From Anaeromyces robustus (lineage: Eukaryota > Neocallimastigomycota > Neocallimastigomycetes > Neocallimastigales > Neocallimastigaceae), in NCBI GenBank assembly GCA_002104895.1, contig MCFG01000027.1, positions 195,001 through 259,000 of the forward strand: a stretch of DNA of 64,000 bases, read 5' to 3'. Made by a program: the position numbers and the translations under genes. The notes beneath the pieces were generated by a model that was not told the origin of the DNA, searched no databases, and was given only the letters and a program-made list of their open reading frames with translations. The stretch's first letter is position 1. Every line of letters starts with the position of its first letter. Shown one piece after another: positions 58,531 through 64,000 of the stretch.

Positions 58531-59200
58531 GAATTTAATTAAAAGCCTTGAAAACCTTATAAAATTTAATTTCCAATAATTTAACAGCCAACTTTAATAT
58601 AGGATAAGTATGGAAAAAAAAAAAAAAAGGAATGTATATAAATTTAAATGAAAGTGATGTAATATTATATATATTGTAGATAATAATAAATATTATAGAT
58701 AATAATAAATAATACTGGAGGGAAAAAAAAAGTAGTATACTAATATTTAAAAACAATAAATCCATCCATACAAGCCCTTAATTCTAAATATAGAATTAAA
58801 GTAAAATTGATCTATCCTATTCCACTAGGGTCGGAAATAGGATTCGGCATTTGCCCTACTAGGTTGTCCTACTGTGTTGTCCTACTGTGTTATCAGCATT
58901 GACGTTCCTTGGAGAGGTTTGGTTTTAAATTTATTTTATTGAACAATATATATATATATTGTCTTTTACAGACCAACAGGTATGATATCATTCAATAGAG
59001 CCCGCAGATCGCAACAAGAATGGAGATTTTGAATAAGTACCAGATTCAAGTCTGACATTTAAACAAACATTCCCATTCCTTTTTTGTATGGACAATTGTT
59101 AATTCTATCACTAAAAACCATATTCTCTTCCACCAATTAAAAAAAAAAATATAAATTCGATACCTATTAACTATTTTTCTATAACCTAAAATATCTATAT
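58531..59200. mobile_element. Dispersed repeat, part 1 copy
   Basis: Ordered similarity to 13026-13810: ATTAAAAGCCTT, AATACTGGAGGG, CATTTGCCC, CTACTGTGTTATCAG, ATTGACGTT, TTATTGAACAATATATA, GATATCATTC, CAACAAGAAT and AGTCTGACA. Within it CCTACTGTGTTGT is locally duplicated. No coding frame is evident. Confidence 0.65.
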
Positions 59201-59331
59201 TACTTATACTATTAATCCTAATATTATTACTACTTTTATAACTATTAATTATGGAATAATTCATAATTAATACAAATTTTTTAATAAATAAGAATTTATA
59301 TTCATATAAAAATTTAAAAGAAAAAAAAAAA

Positions 59332-59366
<35 letters not shown>

Positions 59367-59819
59367 TTCTCTATGTATTTTATTTATTTATATTTTATTT
59401 ATTTTTATTAATTTTTTTTTTTTTTTAAATTTATTATCAAATAAATTTTTGTTATATTTATATTTATTTTATTTTTTTATTATAAAAAAAAAAAAAAATA
59501 CTAATATAATAAAAGAAGATAACATATAAAAAAAAAAAAAGTAAAGAAACTATACTTTTTTTTTTTGTTAATAATATTATATTAGTTAAAACAATTAAAT
59601 TGTTTTGTATTGTTATCCTTTTTTTTTTTTTTTTTATTCAACATTTTTTTTTATCCTTTTCTTCTTAAAATTTGGAATATATTTGAATTTTTATTGCTTC
59701 TTTTTTTAAATAATAATAATTATATTTTATATCTATATTTATTTTTTTTTTTATAGAAAAAAAAAAGTAATTTGTTTGTTCGTTTTGTTATTCTGTTTTG
59801 AATTTTTTTTTTTTTTTTT

Positions 59820-59990
59820 TTTTTTTGTTTTATTTTTATTTTGTTTTGTTTTGTTTTTATTTTGTTTTGTTTTGTTTTATTTTTTTTTTCTTGTTTTTTG
59901 TTTTTTATTTTTTTTTTCTTGTTTTTTGTTTTTTATTTTTTTTTTCTTGTTTTTTGTTTTTTGTTTTTTTTTTCTTGTTTTTTTTTTTTT
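59820..59990. repeat. TTTTG/TTTTC-rich tandem repeats
   Basis: TTTTGTTTTGTTTTTATTT is followed by four copies of a CTTGTTTTTTGTTTTTTATT-like unit. All overlapping ORFs here are Phe/Leu/Val/Cys artefacts. Confidence 0.9.
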
Positions 59991-60234
59991 TTTTTTTTTT
60001 TTTTTATTTTTTTGTTTTTTAAAAAATTTGAGTTTTGTTTTATCGCTTTTTGATATATTTCTTAAAATCGCATTAATCTTTATTTTTAATTGTTTGATAA
60101 AAAAAAAAAGGAAAAAAAAGTTTAATGAAAAAAAGTATATATGAAATATGAAAAAAAGTAAAATAAATAAAGTATTAAAAAAAAAAAAAAAAAACTATAA
60201 ATAAAAAGTTAATGCAATAATAATAATTGTAGTA

Positions 60235-60273
<39 letters not shown>

Positions 60274-60550
60274 TTTTTTGATTGTAATAAAAATTTGAAA
60301 TATATAACATTCCAAATCCTAGAAATTCTAAAAGGAAGAAAAGGAAATATAAAATTAAGAAAATAATCAAATGCTATTTAATTAAATAATTAAATAAATA
60401 AAAAAAAGAAAAAAAAAAAGATTGATATATTTGATAATTTTTTATATTATCTATTATATATAAATATTTTAAAATAATAAATATCTAATTCATTATTTTA
60501 AAATAAATAATATAATTATTCCTTTTAAGTTGTTATTTAATAATATTTTA

Positions 60551-60586
<36 letters not shown>

Positions 60587-60815
60587 TTATTATAATGAAT
60601 ATCTAATTCATTACTATTAATATATATAATATAATCTACTTTAAATAGTTAGTAAATTTAATTATTACTTATACTATTATTATTATTACTATTATTATTA
60701 TTATTATATTATTATTATATTATTATTATTATTATTAAGTTTTTTATTTATTTATTTTTTTTTTATAAAAAAAAAAATTTTTAAATATCTTTTAAAAAAA
60801 TAAAAAAAAAAGATA

Positions 60816-60846
<31 letters not shown>

Positions 60847-61132
60847 CTAAATTTTAATTTTAATGAATACTTTATTATTTACTTATCTATTATGATTCGA
60901 ATAATGCATTAATATTATTATAAATATGAATGTTTTAAGAAAAAAAAAATTTATTAATGGGTTTAAGAAATTTTAATTGTTATATTTTAAAAAAATAATA
61001 ATGATAAAGCTTATTTGTTTGTTGTTGTTTTTTTTTTTTTTGCTTTTTAAATATATTTAGATTTAAATTTAGATTTTAGATTTTATAAATAAATATCCAT
61101 TTATATTTATATATATAAATATATATTTAAAT

Positions 61133-64000
61133 CTAGTAATATCCATTATCTGGTACACATTGAGAATAATAGTCACTATATTTTTTACATATTGAACCCT
61201 TTTCACAACAAGATGGTCCAAGAATTCCATTTTCATCACATTGATTCCATAATGTAGCACAATTTGTTGGTTCTGGAGTTTTAGTGGTGGTTGTAGTTGT
61301 AGTTGTAGTTGTTTTTTTAGTTGTGGTAGTAGTAGTAGTAGTAGTGGTAGTAGTAGTAGTAGAAGTAGGAACATTAGAAATATTTTCTACTATACCACAC
61401 CATTGACCATCTTCAATACCCCATTTACCATCACTATCAGTTTCGTAAACTGGAGTATTTGGATCTTGACAACACTTATATCCTTTAGCTTCTGCCCAAC
61501 ATTGTTCTGGTTCTGGTTCTGGAGTTGGAGTTGGAGTTGGAGTTTGTTGAGGTTTATTATCTGTTAAAATTAAACCACACTTTGTACCATCAGGTTCCTT
61601 ACCCCATGGACCATTACTATCTTCTTTGTAATATTTAGCATTTTCACTACAACATTCATATCCATATCTTTTTGCCCAACATTTTGGATCAACCATAATA
61701 CCACACCATCTTCCATTAAGATAATTCCAATCACCATCTACATCATTGTATATACTTTTAACATTGTCTCCTAAACAACATTGATAACCTTAAAATAAAA
61801 TGAAATAAAATAAAATAAAAAAAAAAAATAAAATAATATATATAAAATGTAAATATATTATTATTATGATTATTATGCTTATTATTATGATTTATGTTAT
61901 TTTTTTAAAAAAATATTTTTATTTTTATTTATATAAATAAATAAATATATATATATACCTAATTTGTATGCCCAACACTAATATAAAATATAAATATTAT
62001 ATTATTTTTTTTTTTAAAAAAAAAAAAAAAAATAAAAATAAAAATTAAAAAAAAATATTAATAAATATTTTATTATTTATATAAATTTAAATTATATATA
62101 TTTTTGATATTTTTAATTAATAAAAGTATGTTACTTACATTATATGGAATAACATAATCAGTTTCAATTGGATTCTTATCATATGGAATATCTTCTTCAG
62201 CAATTCCACACCAATCATTTTCATATCCCCATTTACCATCTTTATCTTCATATAATACTTCTTTAGATTCTTTACATAATGGATAACCTATAATATTATT
62301 AATTAATTTTTAATAAAAATATTTTTTATATTAGAAAAATTTTAACAAATGTATTTATATTTAAATTTAAAAGTATCATATTATCATATATATATAATAT
62401 ATATATAATATAATAATATTTAATAGTAATATTTACCTAATTTTTTAGACCAATTCTACAATAATAATAAAAATATTTAATAAATAAATTTATATATATT
62501 TTATTATTAAAAAAAATTATAATTTAAGTATAAAAATATAAAATAGTTAATAAATAAGTTTATATATTAATTATTAAAATAAATTTAAAAATTTAAATTG
62601 CAATTAAACTAAATATTCAATTAATTATTAAAAAAAAAAATAATTTTTTTTTTTTTTTTTACAATATATATTAATTATTATAATTATAATTTACCGTTTC
62701 TGGTTTTTCGAAAATGTATGGACCATCAAGATGACGAAGAGTATCCACTTCAAAAGTATTAATAATCATTTTAGCTTTACCATCTTCCTTTTTGAAATCT
62801 ATAGTACCAAAGGAAGAGGTATAAGTTTGATTAAAGTAACTAAGATAATCATCGATTTCATCATTGTAACCATAAAGCTTACTACCAGTAGAACAATTTG
62901 CAGTAATAAAGAAAGTACCTTTATTACCTTCATTAGTAACATTTTTCTCTAATTTTTGAAGATCATACTTTTTCTTCAATTTACTACTTTTTTGTTCATT
63001 AAAAGTAACAAAATGAGAGGTGGAATAAATATGATCATGTCCATTAATGGCAAGGTCAAATTTATATTTAGTAAAAAGTTCAGTTAAACATGGTCTTAAG
63101 AAATCAGTGACAGATTCTTCTTGAGAATGACACCAACCACTACTATAAATATCATGATGGAATAAAGCAATACGCCAATCCGTATCTGGATATTTATTAT
63201 AGGCTCTTCTCATAACTTCTTGATAATCTTCACAAAAACCGAAATTAGTTTCTAATACAACTACAAGAATATTATTATGTTTAAAGAAATAACTATATCC
63301 TGGTGCAATTTGTGGTTCAATTGGAGTATCATATGGATTTGGTACATTATAATGTAAATTAAAGGTATCTAATCTTGATTCATGATTACCAATAGCTTCA
63401 GCAATTGGAACTTGTTTTAATTTTTCTGGTAAAAAGAAAGCAGCATATTGTTCTTCTTGAATATCAATATCATATTCTGATTTTCTATTTCCATCATAAT
63501 CAATTTGATCCCCAGCTGATAATATTAAACTTGGTTTAACAGTTTTTTCGAATATTTTATAAATTGTCATATTCCAATTAAAAGCATCATTTCTTGTTGC
63601 TTCTTCTATACTTAATGTATCTTTAAAGTTCTTTTCATATGGAATATGTCCTGCAGAACCACCAATTTGTGGATCACCAAGGAAGGCTACTGTGAAATTA
63701 TCAGGATCATAAGTTTTAAATTCAACAGGTTTTTCCCATTCTCCATCCATATATACTTGATAATAATAAGTTTTATTACGTTCTAAACCAGAAACAGTTA
63801 CTCTATTAATCATATAACCTTGTTTTCTGATATATTTACTTCTATTACGTACTAAATCACCTTCAAATTCAATTGGATTAGACATTTTTTTATCAGTACT
63901 TAAACGAACTTTTGGATATGATTTACCAACTGAATACCAAGCAAAATTAAGCATAGATTCATCTTCTCCAGGAAAAACTGAGACACCTTTAAAATTATAT
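61133..64000 (-). CDS. Purple-acid-phosphatase-like protein with four dockerins and a CBM1 (N-terminus off window)
   Basis: Minus-strand exons: beyond 64000 down to 62695, then 62455-62437, 62287-62139, 61977-61959 and 61788-61133. The frame is open to the right edge, so signal peptide and N-terminus are missing. The metallophosphatase core shows GDPQIGG, GDQIDYD, GNHES, FHHD and NGHDHIYS and is clearly paralogous to the gene at 47268-50644. Four dockerins follow; the first is degenerate (NWSKKLG and YPLC replace CW..LG and CC). The other three are canonical (for example CWAEAKGYKCC ... WGIEDGQWCGI). Dockerins 1 and 2 start on 19-nt microexons; 3 and 4 share the last exon. A Thr/Lys linker leads to a C-terminal CBM1: CATLWNQCDENGILGPSCC, then C....DYYSQCVP. 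It is probably a phosphoesterase held both on the cellulosome and on cellulose. Confidence 0.88.

Larger units (their letters stand above)
58366..61132. other. Intergenic DNA holding part 1 of the dispersed repeat and T-rich tracts
   Basis: 58531-59200 is the part 1 repeat copy. 59776-60030 is a run of TTTTGTTTTT and TTTTTTCTTG repeats, giving Phe-rich frames only. AAT and TTA arrays lie around 60230-60740. I see no gene. Confidence 0.75.

Noticed and set aside
59776-60144. Phe/Val/Cys-rich ORFs
   Set aside because: Reading frames of TTTTG and TTTTC repeats; no start context or domain.

Overview
The window looks like nuclear DNA of an anaerobic gut fungus (Neocallimastigomycota). Intergenic DNA is extremely A+T-rich and full of homopolymer tracts and AAT, AAAT and TTA microsatellites. 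Genes carry short GT-AG introns. Four genes encode secreted proteins with fungal dockerins (CBM10-type, pattern CW..LGY.CC....DG.WG....WCGI), CBM1-like six-cysteine modules and Thr-rich linkers, which are hallmarks of the fungal cellulosome. I could not decide the genus.

Layout. 1-3.6 kb: Sen1-type RNA/DNA helicase, 5' end missing, with a very repeat-rich first intron. 7.8-11.2 kb: convergent chaperone pair, a DnaJ protein (+) and a small heat-shock protein (-), the latter with a perfect heat-shock element upstream. 11.2-24.6 kb: about 13 kb of gene desert with a dispersed repeat, palindromes, a CGGG minisatellite, two hairpins sharing one loop, and gene relics. 24.6-32.0 kb: tandem paralogues encoding secreted, non-catalytic proteins (N-terminal dockerin plus five or seven CBM1-like modules). 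34.9-36.3 kb: 13-repeat ankyrin protein (-). 38.4-39.5 kb: secreted Cys-rich, probably GPI-anchored protein (+). 40-42 kb: decayed minus-strand gene. 43.1-46.4 kb: six-exon Asi1/Asi3-like membrane RING E3 ligase (+). 47.3-50.6 kb: secreted purple-acid-phosphatase-like protein with four dockerins (-). 52.9-58.4 kb: full-length ABCA-type transporter with a 1-nt frameshift and an in-frame TAA (-), bracketed by the two halves of the dispersed repeat. 61.1-64.0 kb: second phosphatase-like dockerin protein, with a C-terminal CBM1, running off the right edge (-).

Common theme. The dockerin proteins would dock on extracellular scaffoldins. The CBM1-like modules would hold plant polysaccharide and the phosphatase-like enzymes would act on phosphate esters at the fibre surface. 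The most unusual signals are the identical 19-nt microexons that start several dockerins, the paired hairpins with the same ten-base loop but different stems, and the colinear scaffold-like paralogues. Spliced gene models were built by hand from GT/AG positions and codon phase; exon lengths add up to whole codons in each complete gene except the ABCA gene, where one extra base is left over.
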